From positions 342,583-406,582 of the forward strand of contig NZ_JANUGQ010000003.1 of the NCBI RefSeq assembly GCF_024756275.1: a stretch of 64,000 bases of DNA. Reading direction: 5' to 3'. Of the stretch, positions 1 to 9,467 are shown piece after piece. Numbering within the stretch: the stretch's first letter is position 1; the number at the start of each line of letters is the position of its first letter. The notes under the pieces were generated by a model. It had not been told where the DNA came from. It was given only the letters and a program-made list of their open reading frames with translations, and searched no databases. This DNA comes from Streptomyces pyxinae. GTDB lineage: Bacteria; Actinomycetota; Actinomycetes; Streptomycetales; Streptomycetaceae. The position numbers and the translations under genes were made by a program.

Positions 1-912
1 CTCCGCGACACCGGGGACCACTGGGGCCGCCGCACCCACCGGATCCGGCTGCTCTCCCACGCGGCGGCCGGGAGTTCGGCGGCCGAGTCCTGGCGGGCGG
101 CCGAGCCGGAGGACCCGGACGCGCGGGTGCTGCGGGCCGCCACCGAGGTGGTACGGGTCTTCGACCGGGCCATCGCGGCCGGCCGGGGCGCCCCGGTGGA
201 CCGGCAGCTGCTCGACGCGGCGGTGCTCGGCTGTCTGGAGGCGGCGGACGCCCGGCCGGCCGATCCGATGCCCTGGGTCTCCCTGCTGACGGTGGCCCGG
301 CTCTACGAGGGCGGGGTCGGCCGGCTGGAGTTGCGGAGCTGGTGGGACGAGCTGCGCCGGCGCGACCCGCACAATCTGGAGGGCCATGTCCAGGTGCTGC
401 GGTACTGGTCGGCGCGGTGGCACGGCACCCATGGCTCCATGTACGACTTCGCCCGGGACGCGGCGGGCGCGGCGCCGCCCGGGTCGCCGCTGGCGGTGCT
501 GGTGCAGATCGCCCGGGTGGAGGAGTACCGGTACGTCGCCGACGCCACCCGGGGCCGGGCCCCGGTGCGCGGCTTCGACCAGCACTGGAAGCACGAGCTG
601 GCCGCGACCGAGGTGTGCCGGAGCCGGGAGCGATGGCTCGGCGGCCGGGCCCCCGCCCCGGTCCGGCCGGAGGAGGTCGAGCCGCTCAACTACCTGCTCC
701 ACGCCGCCTGTCACGCCCAGCTGGCCGAGGTGGCCGGCGAGCTGTTCGGGCTGCTGCGCACCCGGGCGGCACGGGTCCCGTGGATCTTCACCGGAGACCC
801 GGCCGACCAGTTCACCCGCTGGCGCGCCCAGTGCCCCGCCGGGTCGCGCGACGGCTCCGGCGCCCCCGGCGGCTTCGCGGGACCCGGCGGTCCCGGCGGC
901 TTCGAGGGCTGA
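1..912 (+). CDS. Conserved hypothetical protein, 5'-truncated by window edge
   Basis: The reading frame is already open at base 1 and runs to a TGA at 910-912, so the true start lies outside the window. The visible 303 residues look all-helical and soluble. They are rich in Trp, Arg and Ala, with segments such as ELRRRDPHNLEGH and RYWSARWHGTHGSMYDFA. No signal peptide or membrane segment is seen in this part. The helical pattern recalls TPR-like or DUF4034-like proteins of actinobacteria, but I cannot assign a family with confidence. The last 20 residues are a Gly-rich tail. It converges on the PhoX gene across a 150-base G+C-rich gap made of GGCCCCGG-like words that could form imperfect hairpins. 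Confidence 0.75.
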   Translation, partial: LRDTGDHWGRRTHRIRLLSHAAAGSSAAESWRAAEPEDPDARVLRAATEVVRVFDRAIAAGRGAPVDRQLLDAAVLGCLEAADARPADPMPWVSLLTVARLYEGGVGRLELRSWWDELRRRDPHNLEGHVQVLRYWSARWHGTHGSMYDFARDAAGAAPPGSPLAVLVQIARVEEYRYVADATRGRAPVRGFDQHWKHELAATEVCRSRERWLGGRAPAPVRPEEVEPLNYLLHAACHAQLAEVAGELFGLLRTRAARVPWIFTGDPADQFTRWRAQCPAGSRDGSGAPGGFAGPGGPGGFEG

Positions 913-1065
913 GGCTCCGGGAAGCCCCGGCGGCTGGGGGCCGAGGCTCCGGAACCCGGGCGCCCGGGCGGCCGGGCGGCCCCGGCCCCGAGGCCCCGGC
1001 CCCTCGAAGCCCGGGCCCCGGCCCCCGGAAGGTCCGGCCTCCCGGGGGCCCGGGCCCCGGGGAGC

Positions 1066-3126
1066 TCACACCCCGATGTCCCGGCCGTCCTTCCGGTAGA
1101 CCACCACCACGGACGGCCGGACGATCCGCCCCGGCCCGTCCGGCCAGGCCGAGGCGGGCTTCTCCACCGACGCCCCGTCCACCTCGCCCGGGTGCTGTAC
1201 GGAGACGAGCACCCGGCGGTCCTGCACCAGCGGCCCGCAGGTCTCGGCGCCGGTCGGCACGGTCAGGAACTGCTTCAGCTCACCGCGCCGGTCGCCCCGG
1301 GTCGCGACCCCGAACAGCCCGTCGTGCGAACCGAGCTGGTTGCCGTCGGTGGAGATCCAGAGGTTGCCGTGCGGGTCGAAGGCCACATTGTCGGGGCAGG
1401 AGATGGGGCTCACCCGCTCCTTGGGGTACCCGGCGAAGTAGGTGGCCGGGTCCTCCGGGTCGCCCGCCACCAGGAACAGCCGCCAGGCGAAGCGGTCCGA
1501 GGCCGGGTCGTTCCGGCGCTCGGCCAGCTCCAGGATCTGGCCGTGCTTGTTGAGGGCACGCGGATTGGCCTCGTCGGCGGGCGCCTTGCCCGGCTTGCCC
1601 CGGTCGGTGTTGTTGGTGAGGGCGACATAGACCCGTCCGGTGCGCGGCGAGGGTTCCACGTCCTCCGGGCGGTCCATCGTGGTGGCGCCCACCCTGTCCC
1701 CGGCGAGCCGGGTGAAGACGTACACCTCGTCGGCGGTCATCCCCGGCACGTGCGAGACGTCCCCGGTCGCCAGCGGGATCCAGTGGCCGGAGCCGTCGAA
1801 CTCCCCGTCGGCGGGCAGCTTCCCGGTGCCGTCGATCTCCCCCGGGGAGTCGCCGGTGAGCCGGGCGACATAGAGCGTGCCCTCGTCGAGCAGCGTGAGG
1901 TTGTGCTCGCGGGCGCGGCGCGAGGTGCCCCGCATCATCCGCCTGGCGGAGACGAACTTGTAGAGGTACTCGAAGCGTTCGTCGTCGCCCATGTAGACCA
2001 CCGGGCGCCCGTCGTCGGTCAGCCGGGGCTGCGCCGCCTCGTGCTTGAACCGGCCGAGCGCGGTCCGCTTGCGGGGCGTGGAGTCGGGGTCGTACGGGTC
2101 GAGTTCGACCACCCAGCCGAACCGGTGCGGCTCGTGCGGCTCCTGGGCGGCGTCGAAGCGCTTGTCGAACCGCTCCCACTTGCGCTCGGTGGCGCCGGCG
2201 CCGATCCCGTACCGCTTGTCGGTGGTACCGGAGCCGTGCGCGAAGTACTGGTTGATGTTCTCCTCGCCGTGCAGCGTGGTGCCCCAGGGGGTGGTGCCGC
2301 CCGCGCAGTTGTTGAGGGTGCCGTACACCTTCCGCCCGGTGGGGTCGGCGGAGGTGCGGAGCAGCGGTGAGCCCGCCGCCGGACCGGTCAGCCGGAACTC
2401 GCTGGTGGCGGTGAGCCGTCGGTTGAGCGGATGGCGGCGGACCGGGGTGAGCCGCCCGGTCCGGTGCTCGCCCTGCACGACGACCACCGACAGGCCGTGC
2501 GCCGCCCAGGCGACCTCCACCTGTTCCCGGGTGGGGTGTTCGGGGTCGTAGCCCCGGAACATCAGCACCTCGTCGGTGTACTCGTGGTTGGCGACGAGCA
2601 CCTGGCGGCCGGGCTCGCCCGGGAGCGGCAGCAGCGAGAGGAAGTCGTTGTTGTACCCGAACTGTCCGGACTGGGCCTTCGCCGTCTGCCGCTCGGGGTC
2701 GAAGTCGGGCGTCCCGCGCAGGATCGGGTCGCCCCAGCCGATGACCACCTGTTGGGTGTAGCCGTCCGGGACGGTGACCCGGTCGTCCCGGTTGGGTGCC
2801 ACCGGCGTGAACCGCAGCCCCCGGGCGCCGTCCCGGCCGGACACCCCCGGGCGCCCGGCACCGGTGGCGGCGGCGGGCGTGGCGGCCCGGGCGGGCGGGG
2901 CGCCGTGGACGGCCAGGGCGCTTCCGGTGGCCGCCGCGACGGTGACCACGGCGGCGCCGCGCACCAGGGAGCGGCGCGACAGGGCGTCGGCGATCACATC
3001 CCCGGCGTACTCGTTGCCGCTGGTGTTGGGCACCTCGGCGAAGCAGGCGTCACCGCAGCGGTAACGGCAGGTCAGGGCGGACCGGCCGCCCGGGTGGGCG
3101 GTCAGCAGCGGGAGCAGCTCGGGCAC
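1066..3126 (-). CDS. phoX: PhoX family (DUF839) alkaline phosphatase, Tat-exported
   Basis: Predicted extracellular phosphatase of the PhoX/DUF839 family. Family members are Ca/Fe-dependent beta-propeller enzymes that release phosphate from phosphoesters. I chose the GTG at 3126 because GGAGGAGG lies just upstream and the protein then starts at the conserved PELLPLLTAHPGGRS. An ATG at 3225 is in frame but falls inside a PHO-box-like repeat. The 686-aa product has Cys residues near position 20-28 (CRYRCGDAC) and a twin-arginine motif SRRSLV at about 50-55 followed by a hydrophobic stretch, so Tat export is expected. Family-typical blocks include NNCAGGTTPWGT and GDDERFEYLYKF. Likely PhoP-regulated (see the promoter entry). 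It is divergent from the vWA gene. Confidence 0.9.
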   Translation of the reverse strand: MPELLPLLTAHPGGRSALTCRYRCGDACFAEVPNTSGNEYAGDVIADALSRRSLVRGAAVVTVAAATGSALAVHGAPPARAATPAAATGAGRPGVSGRDGARGLRFTPVAPNRDDRVTVPDGYTQQVVIGWGDPILRGTPDFDPERQTAKAQSGQFGYNNDFLSLLPLPGEPGRQVLVANHEYTDEVLMFRGYDPEHPTREQVEVAWAAHGLSVVVVQGEHRTGRLTPVRRHPLNRRLTATSEFRLTGPAAGSPLLRTSADPTGRKVYGTLNNCAGGTTPWGTTLHGEENINQYFAHGSGTTDKRYGIGAGATERKWERFDKRFDAAQEPHEPHRFGWVVELDPYDPDSTPRKRTALGRFKHEAAQPRLTDDGRPVVYMGDDERFEYLYKFVSARRMMRGTSRRAREHNLTLLDEGTLYVARLTGDSPGEIDGTGKLPADGEFDGSGHWIPLATGDVSHVPGMTADEVYVFTRLAGDRVGATTMDRPEDVEPSPRTGRVYVALTNNTDRGKPGKAPADEANPRALNKHGQILELAERRNDPASDRFAWRLFLVAGDPEDPATYFAGYPKERVSPISCPDNVAFDPHGNLWISTDGNQLGSHDGLFGVATRGDRRGELKQFLTVPTGAETCGPLVQDRRVLVSVQHPGEVDGASVEKPASAWPDGPGRIVRPSVVVVYRKDGRDIGV

Positions 3127-3185
3127 GTCGTCCTCCTCCGGCGCACTCCGCGCCGACACCGTGTCGGGAATCTCGTCCGGCGGCG

Positions 3186-3240
3186 ACGCTAGGACGGTCC
3201 GGGAGTACGGCGGCGGCGACGGCATGAACGACGGGTGAAG
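3186..3240 (-). promoter_or_regulatory. PHO-box-like repeat and -10 element of phoX
   Basis: On the minus strand two 11-bp units stand head to tail: CTTCACCCGTC (3240-3230) and GTTCATGCCGT (3229-3219). Streptomyces PhoP binds 11-bp direct repeats of the form GTTCACC; these two match the TTCA core with 11-bp spacing. A -10-like TAGCGT lies at 3191-3186, placing the repeat just upstream of the -35 position. The upstream in-frame ATG for phoX falls inside the second unit, which supports the downstream GTG start. The promoter call is inferred. Confidence 0.55.
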
Positions 3241-3376
3241 GAGATCCGTACGGGACGGGGTTGGCGCGAACGCACCTTGCCGTTCCGGGGCCGCACGGGG
3301 CGGCTAACCTTACGTGACCGTCATGGCCAGGGATGATTCCCGGCGGTACGGACACGGAGGCCCCACCCCCACCCCG

Positions 3377-3430
3377 TGCACCCGGCTGCACCCCATACGC
3401 AACCCAGCTGCACCCCACTTGCACCCCACA
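3377..3430 (+). repeat. Five 11-bp phased direct repeats (TGCACCCC) upstream of vWA gene
   Basis: Units start at 3377, 3387, 3398, 3409 and 3420. Four carry TGCACCC(C) and the third is the degenerate CGCAACCC. The 10-11 bp spacing puts every unit on the same face of the helix, as in binding arrays of OmpR-type response regulators. The array ends 17 bases before the start codon of the vWA gene and just before its ribosome site. Confidence 0.55.
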
Positions 3431-3447
3431 TGCGAAAGGTCTCGCCC

Positions 3448-5082
3448 ATGGGCATTCGGAGCTTGATGCGCAAGGTGTTCGGACGCGAGCGTGCGGAGCA
3501 CGAGGAGACGGCGAACGCCGCCACCGTGCCGCCCCAGACGGAACGCACCATGCCGGCCGAACCCGAGGAGCCCGCCGCCTCCGCGCCGGCCGGGTCCGAG
3601 GACTCCGCCACGTCTGCTTCGGCCGACCCCGAGGAGCCCGCCACGTCCGCGCCGGCCGGGTCCGGGGAGCCCGCCTCCGCGCCGGCCGGGAAGCCCGCCG
3701 CCTCCGTACCGGCCCCGGCGCGGCCCGCCCCGGCCGAGCACGCCGACGAGGGCCCGTCGGCGGCGGAGCTGGTGGCCGCCTCCTTCGACAACCCGCAGCC
3801 CGCCGCCCGCCCCACCGTCCCGGCCGCCCGCGAGGCCGCCGACGCCGCCCCCGACCCGGCGCCGGAGCCCGAGGCCCCGGCGGCTCCGGGCGACGAGGCC
3901 GAGTCCGCGCCCCGGGAGGCGGCGGCCGCGCGGGACGAGGCCCCGGAGGCGAAGCCGGCCGAGACCCCGGAGGCACCCGCTTCCGAGGAGCCCACCGCGG
4001 AGAAGCCCGCTGCCGAGGAGGCCGCCGCCGAGGAGGCCGCCGCCGAGGAGCCCGCGACTCAGGAGCCCGCCGCCGAGGAGCCCGAGGCCCGCGAGCCCGG
4101 GGCCCAGGCGAAGGGCGCCTCCGAGGCCGACGAGGCCGACGAGCCGGAGGCCCCCGCCTCCGAGGTGGTGGCCGGACAGCCGTCCCCCGAGCCGCGGTCC
4201 GAGGCCGCGCCGGAGACGGAGCCCGCCGAGGTGGAGGAGCCCGAGGCGGAGGCCCCGAAGGCGCAGGCCCCCGAGGCGGAGGCCCCCGAGGCCGACGAGC
4301 CCGAGGACCGCGAGGAGGACGCCCCCGAGGGAGAGGCCCCCGAGGCGGAGGCCCCCACCGCCGAGCGGCCGGCCGGGGCGGAGGCCCCCGAGGCGCCGGA
4401 GACGGAGGCGCCGGCCAGGCCCGCCCTCTCCGCCGCGCGCGTCAAGTCGCGGGCGCCCCGCCTGGCGGAGCCGTACAAGGCGGCCGGCGCGGCCCTGCGG
4501 AAGTACGGCCTGACCGGCACCCGTGCCACCGTCTATCTGGTCCTGGACCGCTCGGGCTCGATGCGGCCGTTCTACAAGGACGGCAGCGCCCAGCACCTGG
4601 CCGACCGGGCCCTCGCGCTCGCCGCCCATCTCGACGAGAGCGCCACCGTGCCCGTGGTCTTCTTCTCCACCGAGCTCGACGGCACCGCCGAGCTGACCCT
4701 CACCGATCCCGAGGACCGGATCGAGGTGCTCCACGACGGCCTCGGCCACATGGGCCGTACCCACTACGACCGGGCCGTCCTGGAGGTGCTCAGGCTCCAT
4801 GAGGAGTCGGCCGACCCGGAGCGCCCGGCCTTCGTGCTGTTCCAGACCGACGGGGCGCCCGAGTCGCGCACGGCGGCGACCGAGGCCCTGGAGCGGGCGG
4901 CGGCGTCCGGCCGGAACCTGCACTGGCAGTTCGTGGCGTTCGGCGCCGAGGACGCCAAGGCGTTCGACTACCTCCGCAAGCTGGACCTGGAGCGGACCGG
5001 CTTCTTCCACGCGGGCCCCGAACCGCGCGAGGTCCCGCAGCCGGCGTTCTACCGGGAGATCCTGTCCACCTGGTCCGGATGA
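3448..5082 (+). CDS. TerF-like vWA domain protein with long Ala/Glu/Pro-rich linker
   Basis: The start at ATG 3448 is supported by GAAAGG at 3434-3439. An in-frame ATG at 3376 lies within the repeat array and is less likely. The 544-aa protein begins with a short conserved basic head ([14 protein letters not shown]). About 310 residues of Ala/Glu/Pro-rich low-complexity sequence follow, and then a C-terminal vWA domain of about 200 residues. That domain resembles TerF and related tellurium-resistance/stress vWA proteins. The MIDAS motif DRSGS is intact, preceded by [14 protein letters not shown] is the second loop. No membrane segment is seen, so the protein is probably cytoplasmic and binds a divalent metal and partner proteins. 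The linker expansion is longer than the TerF domain itself. Confidence 0.85.
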   Translation: MGIRSLMRKVFGRERAEHEETANAATVPPQTERTMPAEPEEPAASAPAGSEDSATSASADPEEPATSAPAGSGEPASAPAGKPAASVPAPARPAPAEHADEGPSAAELVAASFDNPQPAARPTVPAAREAADAAPDPAPEPEAPAAPGDEAESAPREAAAARDEAPEAKPAETPEAPASEEPTAEKPAAEEAAAEEAAAEEPATQEPAAEEPEAREPGAQAKGASEADEADEPEAPASEVVAGQPSPEPRSEAAPETEPAEVEEPEAEAPKAQAPEAEAPEADEPEDREEDAPEGEAPEAEAPTAERPAGAEAPEAPETEAPARPALSAARVKSRAPRLAEPYKAAGAALRKYGLTGTRATVYLVLDRSGSMRPFYKDGSAQHLADRALALAAHLDESATVPVVFFSTELDGTAELTLTDPEDRIEVLHDGLGHMGRTHYDRAVLEVLRLHEESADPERPAFVLFQTDGAPESRTAATEALERAAASGRNLHWQFVAFGAEDAKAFDYLRKLDLERTGFFHAGPEPREVPQPAFYREILSTWSG

Positions 5083-5105
5083 ACGGGCGGGGCGGGAACG
5101 GCCCG

Positions 5106-5160
5106 GACCCGAACCGGCCGGACCCGAACCGGCCGGACCCGAACCGGCCGGACCCGAACC
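5106..5160 (+). repeat. 15-bp tandem repeat, 3.7 copies
   Basis: The unit GACCCGAACCGGCCG repeats at 5106, 5121 and 5136, with a partial fourth copy at 5151-5160. The copies are exact. The array sits directly after the stop codon of the vWA gene, in the gap before metG. Confidence 0.9.
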
Positions 5161-5294
5161 CGGCGGGGCGGGAACGCCCGGCACCGTACGGCACGACACC
5201 GCGTCGCCCCCGGCCGCCACACCCCGGTCACCACACCCGGCCACCCCGCCCCGGGCGCCCGAAAACCACAGGCGGGCGCCCGGAAAGGGCCGGA

Positions 5295-5340
5295 TACGAT
5301 AGGGAGGATCGGGACGGACACCACAGACGAGTTCCGTCCC
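5295..5340 (+). promoter_or_regulatory. Putative metG -10 element and leader hairpin
   Basis: A -10-like TACGAT lies at 5295-5300 with no convincing -35. A perfect 8-bp inverted repeat follows: GGGACGGA at 5311-5318 pairs with TCCGTCCC at 5333-5340 around a 14-base loop. Transcription starting near 5307 would put the hairpin at the 5' end of the metG leader. I see no T-box or SAM-riboswitch consensus, so a regulatory role is only inferred. Confidence 0.3.
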
Positions 5341-5369
5341 CCCTCGTATCGACCTGGGAGCAGCCCGCG

Positions 5370-7082
5370 ATGGCTCAACACCTCATCACCAGCGCCCTTC
5401 CGTACATCAACGGGATCAAGCACCTGGGCAACATGGTGGGGTCCATGCTCCCGGCCGACGTCTACTCCCGGTACCTGCGCCAGCGTGGCCATGACGTGCT
5501 CTACATCTGCGCCACCGACGAGCACGGCACCCCGGCCGAGCTGGCCGCCAAGGAGCGCGGCATCCCGGTGGCCGAGTTCTGCGCGGAGGCGCACGACGCG
5601 CAGAAGGCGGTGTACGACGGCTTCCAGCTGGCCTTCGACTACTTCGGCCGCAGCTCCAGCCCGCAGAACGTCGAGATCACCCAGCACTTCGCCCGCCGCC
5701 TCCAGGAGAACGGCTTCATCGAGGAGCGGGCGATCCGCCAGGTCTACTCGCCCGCCGACGGCCGTTTCCTGCCCGACCGCTATGTCGAGGGCACCTGCCC
5801 GCACTGCGGGTACGACAAGGCGCGCGGCGACCAGTGCGAGAACTGCACCCGGGTCCTGGACCCCACGGATCTGATCGGGCCCCGCTCGGCGATCAGCGGC
5901 TCCACCGACCTCGAAGTGCGCGAGACCACGCACCTGTTCCTGCTCCAGTCGGCCCTGCAGGGCGAGGTGGAGGAGTGGGTGGCCCGCCATGAGGACGAGT
6001 GGCCGCAGCTCGCCTCCTCGATCGCCCGCAAGTGGCTGACCGAGGGCCTGCACGACCGGGCGATCACCCGTGACCTGGACTGGGGCGTCCCGGTGCCGGC
6101 CGACACCTGGCCGGAGCTGGCGGCCGAGGGCAAGGTCTTCTACGTCTGGTTCGACGCCCCGGTCGAGTACATCGGCGCCACCAAGGAGTGGGCGGACCAG
6201 GACCCGGCGAACCGCGACTGGAAGTCCTGGTGGTTCGAGGCGGCGGACGTCCGCTACACCCAGTTCATGGCCAAGGACAACGTCCCGTTCCACACCGTGA
6301 TGTTCCCGGCCACCGAGCTGGGCGTGCGCGAGCCGTGGAAGATGGTCGACTACGTCAAGGCGTTCAACTGGCTGACGTATTACGGCGGCAAGTTCTCCAC
6401 CTCGCAGAAGCGCGGCATCTTCACCGACCAGGCGCTGGAGATCCTCCCGGCCGACTACTGGCGCTACTTCCTGATCGCCAACGCCCCCGAGTCCGACGAC
6501 ACCTCCTTCACCTGGGAGCACTTCGCCGCCACGGTGAACAAGGACCTGGCGGACACCCTGGGCAACTTCGTCAACCGGGTGCTCTCCTTCTCCCGCAAGC
6601 GCTTCGGCGACGAGGTGCCGGCGGGCAAGGAGGCGGGCGACGCCGAGGCGAGGCTGGGCGAGGAGATCGCCCGGCTGCTGGGTGAGTACGAGTCCCAGAT
6701 GGAGGCCCTCCAGTTCCGCAAGGCCGCGTCGGCGCTGCGGGCGCTCTGGTCGGCGGGCAACTCCTACCTGGAGGAGAAGGCCCCCTGGCTGGAGATCAAG
6801 ACCGATCCCGAGGCCGCCGCGCTCACCCTGCGCACCGCGATGAACCTCATCCACCTGTACGCGGTGGTCTCCGAGCCCTTCATCCCGGCCTCGGCCCGCT
6901 CGATGCGCTCGGCGTTCACCCTGGCCGCGGGCGACACCGCGACCTGGGTCACGGCCGAGGAGGCCCGCTCGCTGGCCACCGTCCCGGCCGGTACGCCGTT
7001 CACCGTCCCGCCCGTGCTCTTCGCCAAGATCGCGGAAGAGGACCTGGACACCTACCGGGCCCGCTTCGGCGCCGCCGAGTAG
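5370..7082 (+). CDS. metG: Methionyl-tRNA synthetase
   Basis: Class I aminoacyl-tRNA synthetase that charges tRNA-Met with methionine in the cytoplasm. Start ATG 5370 follows GGGAG at 5356-5360. The 570-aa protein shows the class I signature as HLGN (residues 18-21) and the KMSKS-equivalent as KFSTS. It has a zinc-binding insert with CPHC and CENC knuckles near residues 145-165. A helical anticodon-binding domain follows; the C-terminal EMAP/dimerisation domain of some MetRS is absent. A long leader precedes it, and it converges on aspS with two back-to-back terminators between. Confidence 0.97.
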   Translation: MAQHLITSALPYINGIKHLGNMVGSMLPADVYSRYLRQRGHDVLYICATDEHGTPAELAAKERGIPVAEFCAEAHDAQKAVYDGFQLAFDYFGRSSSPQNVEITQHFARRLQENGFIEERAIRQVYSPADGRFLPDRYVEGTCPHCGYDKARGDQCENCTRVLDPTDLIGPRSAISGSTDLEVRETTHLFLLQSALQGEVEEWVARHEDEWPQLASSIARKWLTEGLHDRAITRDLDWGVPVPADTWPELAAEGKVFYVWFDAPVEYIGATKEWADQDPANRDWKSWWFEAADVRYTQFMAKDNVPFHTVMFPATELGVREPWKMVDYVKAFNWLTYYGGKFSTSQKRGIFTDQALEILPADYWRYFLIANAPESDDTSFTWEHFAATVNKDLADTLGNFVNRVLSFSRKRFGDEVPAGKEAGDAEARLGEEIARLLGEYESQMEALQFRKAASALRALWSAGNSYLEEKAPWLEIKTDPEAAALTLRTAMNLIHLYAVVSEPFIPASARSMRSAFTLAAGDTATWVTAEEARSLATVPAGTPFTVPPVLFAKIAEEDLDTYRARFGAAE

Positions 7083-7114
7083 CGTCCCGGCCGGCCCGCC
7101 CCGACGGCCACGAC

Positions 7115-7149
7115 AGGGCGCCCGTTCCCCACCCGGGGGCGGGCGCCCT
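7115..7149 (+). terminator. Terminator of metG
   Basis: Perfect 10-bp stem AGGGCGCCCG (7115-7124) with CGGGCGCCCT (7140-7149). The 15-base loop can extend the pairing through CCCC/GGGG. It lies 33 bases after the metG stop. Confidence 0.75.
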
Positions 7150-7190
7150 CGCCGTACCGCCCGCTCCGGGCCGGCTCCCCGGCGACACGA

Positions 7191-7234
7191 AGGCCCCGGA
7201 CCCCACCGCTCGACGGCGGTACGGTCCGGGGCCT
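7191..7234 (-). terminator. Terminator of aspS
   Basis: Perfect 12-bp inverted repeat AGGCCCCGGACC (7191-7202) with GGTCCGGGGCCT (7223-7234), 20-base loop. It lies just beyond the aspS stop on the minus strand and probably works in both directions. Confidence 0.75.
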
Positions 7235-7258
7235 CCGGTGGTTCGGTGGCTCCGGCGG

Positions 7259-9022
7259 CTACTTCTCGACGGGCTTGCGGAGCTGGATGTTCAGCTCTCG
7301 CAGCCGCGCCTCTTCCAGCTCGGTCGGGGCGCCCATCATCAGGTCCTGGGCATTGCCGTTGAGCGGGAAGGCGATGGTCTCGCGGATGTTCGGCTCGTCG
7401 GCCAGCAGCATCACGATGCGGTCCACGCCCGGGGCGATGCCGCCGTGCGGCGGGGCGCCGAACTGGAAGGCGCGGAGCATGCCGGCGAACTCGCGCTCGA
7501 CGGTCTCCCGCGAGTAGCCCGCGATCTCGAACGCCTTGAACATGATCTCCGGCTCGTGGTTCCGGATCGCGCCCGAGGACAGCTCGACGCCGTTGCAGAC
7601 GATGTCGTACTGCCAGCCCAGCACGTCCAGCGGGTCCTGGTTCTCCAGGGCCTCCAGACCGCCCTGCGGCATCGAGAACGGGTTGTGCGAGAAGTCGATC
7701 TTCCCGGTCTCCTCGTCCTTCTCGTACATCGGGAAGTCCACGATCCAGGCGAACCGGAAGACGCCCTCCTCGAAGTGGCCAGCGCGCTTGGCGGCCTCCA
7801 CGCGGACCGCGCCCATGATCTTCGAGACCTCGCCGAACTCGCCGGCGCCGAAGAAGACGGCGTGCCCGGCGGCCAGCCCGAGGCGCTCGGTCAGGACCTT
7901 GACGTTGTCCTCGGTGAGGAACTTGGCGATCGGGCCGCTGAGCGTCCCGTCCTCGCCGACCCGCACCCAGGCCAGGCCCTTGGCGCCCTGCTCCACGGCG
8001 AACTCACCGAGCCCGTCGAAGAACTTGCGCGGCTGGGCGGCGGTGTCCGGCACTGGCAGGGCGCGGACGTGCTTGCCGGCGAACGCCTTGAACTCCGAGC
8101 CCGCGAAGACGTCGGTGATGTCCACCAGCTCCAGCTTGGCCCGCAGGTCCGGCTTGTCGTTGCCGTACTTCAGCATCGACTCGCGGAACGGGATGCGCGG
8201 GAACGGCGAGGTGACATGACGGCCGCCGCCGAACTCCTCGAACAGCTCGGTCATCAGCTTCTCGATGGGGCGGAAGACGTCCTCCTGCTCCACGAAGCTC
8301 ATCTCGACGTCGAGCTGGTAGAACTCGCCCGGCGAGCGGTCGGCGCGGGCGTCCTCGTCGCGGAAGCAGGGCGCGATCTGGAAGTAGCGGTCGAAGCCGG
8401 AGATCATCAGCAGCTGCTTGAACTGCTGCGGCGCCTGCGGCAGCGCGTAGAACTTGCCGGGGTTCAGCCGGGACGGCACCACGAAGTCGCGCGCGCCCTC
8501 GGGGGAGGTGGCGGTGAGGATCGGGGTGGCCATCTCGTTGAAGCCGAGCGCGGTCATCTTCTGCCGGATGGCGGCGATGACCGCCGTGCGCAGCATGATG
8601 TTGCGGTGCATGCGCTCGCGGCGCAGGTCGAGGAAGCGGTACTCCAGGCGCCGCTCCTCGTTGACGCCGTCGTCCGCGTTGATGGTGAAGGGGATCTGCT
8701 GGGCCGCGCCCAGGACCTCGACCTCGCCGGCCTCGATCTCGATCTCGCCGGTGGCCAGCTCCGCGTTGACGTTCTCGGCGCCGCGCGAGACGACCTTGCC
8801 GTCGACCCGGACGACGGTCTCCTTGGTCAGCTTGTCCAGCGCCTCGAAGGCGGCCGTGCCGGGCCGGGCGACGAGCTGCGTGATGCCGTAGTGGTCGCGC
8901 AGATCGATGAAGAGGATGCCGCCCAGGTCGCGCCGATTGTGCAGCCAGCCGCTCAGCCGGACGTCGGTGCCGACGTCAGAGGCGCGGAGCTCGCCGCAGG
9001 TGTGGGACCTGTACCGATGCAT
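7259..9022 (-). CDS. aspS: Aspartyl-tRNA synthetase (bacterial type)
   Basis: Class II synthetase that charges tRNA-Asp. The 587-aa length is normal for bacterial AspRS. Order of parts: N-terminal OB-fold anticodon domain ([19 protein letters not shown]), catalytic core with motif 2 ([19 protein letters not shown]), the bacterial GAD insertion around residues 300-420, and motif 3 near the C terminus ([14 protein letters not shown]). The start [13 protein letters not shown] matches the family N terminus. In actinobacteria this enzyme is often non-discriminating and works with GatCAB; that is family knowledge and is not shown here. Monocistronic, with its terminator facing metG. Confidence 0.97.
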   Translation of the reverse strand: MHRYRSHTCGELRASDVGTDVRLSGWLHNRRDLGGILFIDLRDHYGITQLVARPGTAAFEALDKLTKETVVRVDGKVVSRGAENVNAELATGEIEIEAGEVEVLGAAQQIPFTINADDGVNEERRLEYRFLDLRRERMHRNIMLRTAVIAAIRQKMTALGFNEMATPILTATSPEGARDFVVPSRLNPGKFYALPQAPQQFKQLLMISGFDRYFQIAPCFRDEDARADRSPGEFYQLDVEMSFVEQEDVFRPIEKLMTELFEEFGGGRHVTSPFPRIPFRESMLKYGNDKPDLRAKLELVDITDVFAGSEFKAFAGKHVRALPVPDTAAQPRKFFDGLGEFAVEQGAKGLAWVRVGEDGTLSGPIAKFLTEDNVKVLTERLGLAAGHAVFFGAGEFGEVSKIMGAVRVEAAKRAGHFEEGVFRFAWIVDFPMYEKDEETGKIDFSHNPFSMPQGGLEALENQDPLDVLGWQYDIVCNGVELSSGAIRNHEPEIMFKAFEIAGYSRETVEREFAGMLRAFQFGAPPHGGIAPGVDRIVMLLADEPNIRETIAFPLNGNAQDLMMGAPTELEEARLRELNIQLRKPVEK

Positions 9023-9467
9023 CGTCGTTCATCCACTCTTCGGGGTAGGGGGTATGGCTCGACCCGTCAAGGTTACCGTCCACGCCAAGATCCCCCGGCG
9101 GTACGGGAAACCCACCGGGGGCACCCGGGAAGCGCTCGGCAGGCATCCGGGAGGCGGATCCGCGGGCGCTCGGCGGGCTTCCGGGGATCGGGTTGGCAGA
9201 TGCGCCGGGGTGTCCGGGGGACCGGGTCCGCAGATGGCCGGGGGGTCCGGGGGAGCGGGTCGGCAGCGGCCCGGGGCGGAGTCCGGGGAGGGATCGGATC
9301 GGCAGGAGCGCGGGAGCCGTCCGGCACCCCGCTACCGGACGGTTTCCGTACGGTGTCCGCCCGGCTTCCGCACGGTCTCCATACGGCTCCGGAGCCCCGC
9401 CGCGCCCTCGCCCGGCGTCCGATACGCTCGGTGGCGCCCGATCCGCTCATCTTCCTAAAGTGGGGCA
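9023..9467. other. 445-base gap between divergent aspS and the phosphatase gene
   Basis: No gene is supported here. The centre (about 9105-9310) is low-complexity G-rich DNA with repeated GGGTCCGGGGGA-like and TCCGGGGA words. A GTGGGG that may serve as ribosome site for the downstream gene lies just before 9468. The two divergent promoters must lie here but no convincing -35/-10 pair stands out. Confidence 0.6.

Noticed and set aside
3127..3225. Longer PhoX start at ATG 3225
   Set aside because: It lies inside the PHO-box-like repeat and lacks a ribosome site; GTG 3126 has GGAGGAGG.
3376..3447. Upstream in-frame ATG for the TerF-like vWA gene
   Set aside because: The added residues are encoded by the phased repeats, and a good ribosome site points to ATG 3448.
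5280..5369. T-box or SAM riboswitch upstream of metG
   Set aside because: The hairpin is present, but no T-box sequence, specifier loop or SAM core could be recognised.
5049..6854. Long minus-strand open frame opposite metG
   Set aside because: It is antisense to a clear synthetase and has no ribosome site or family features.
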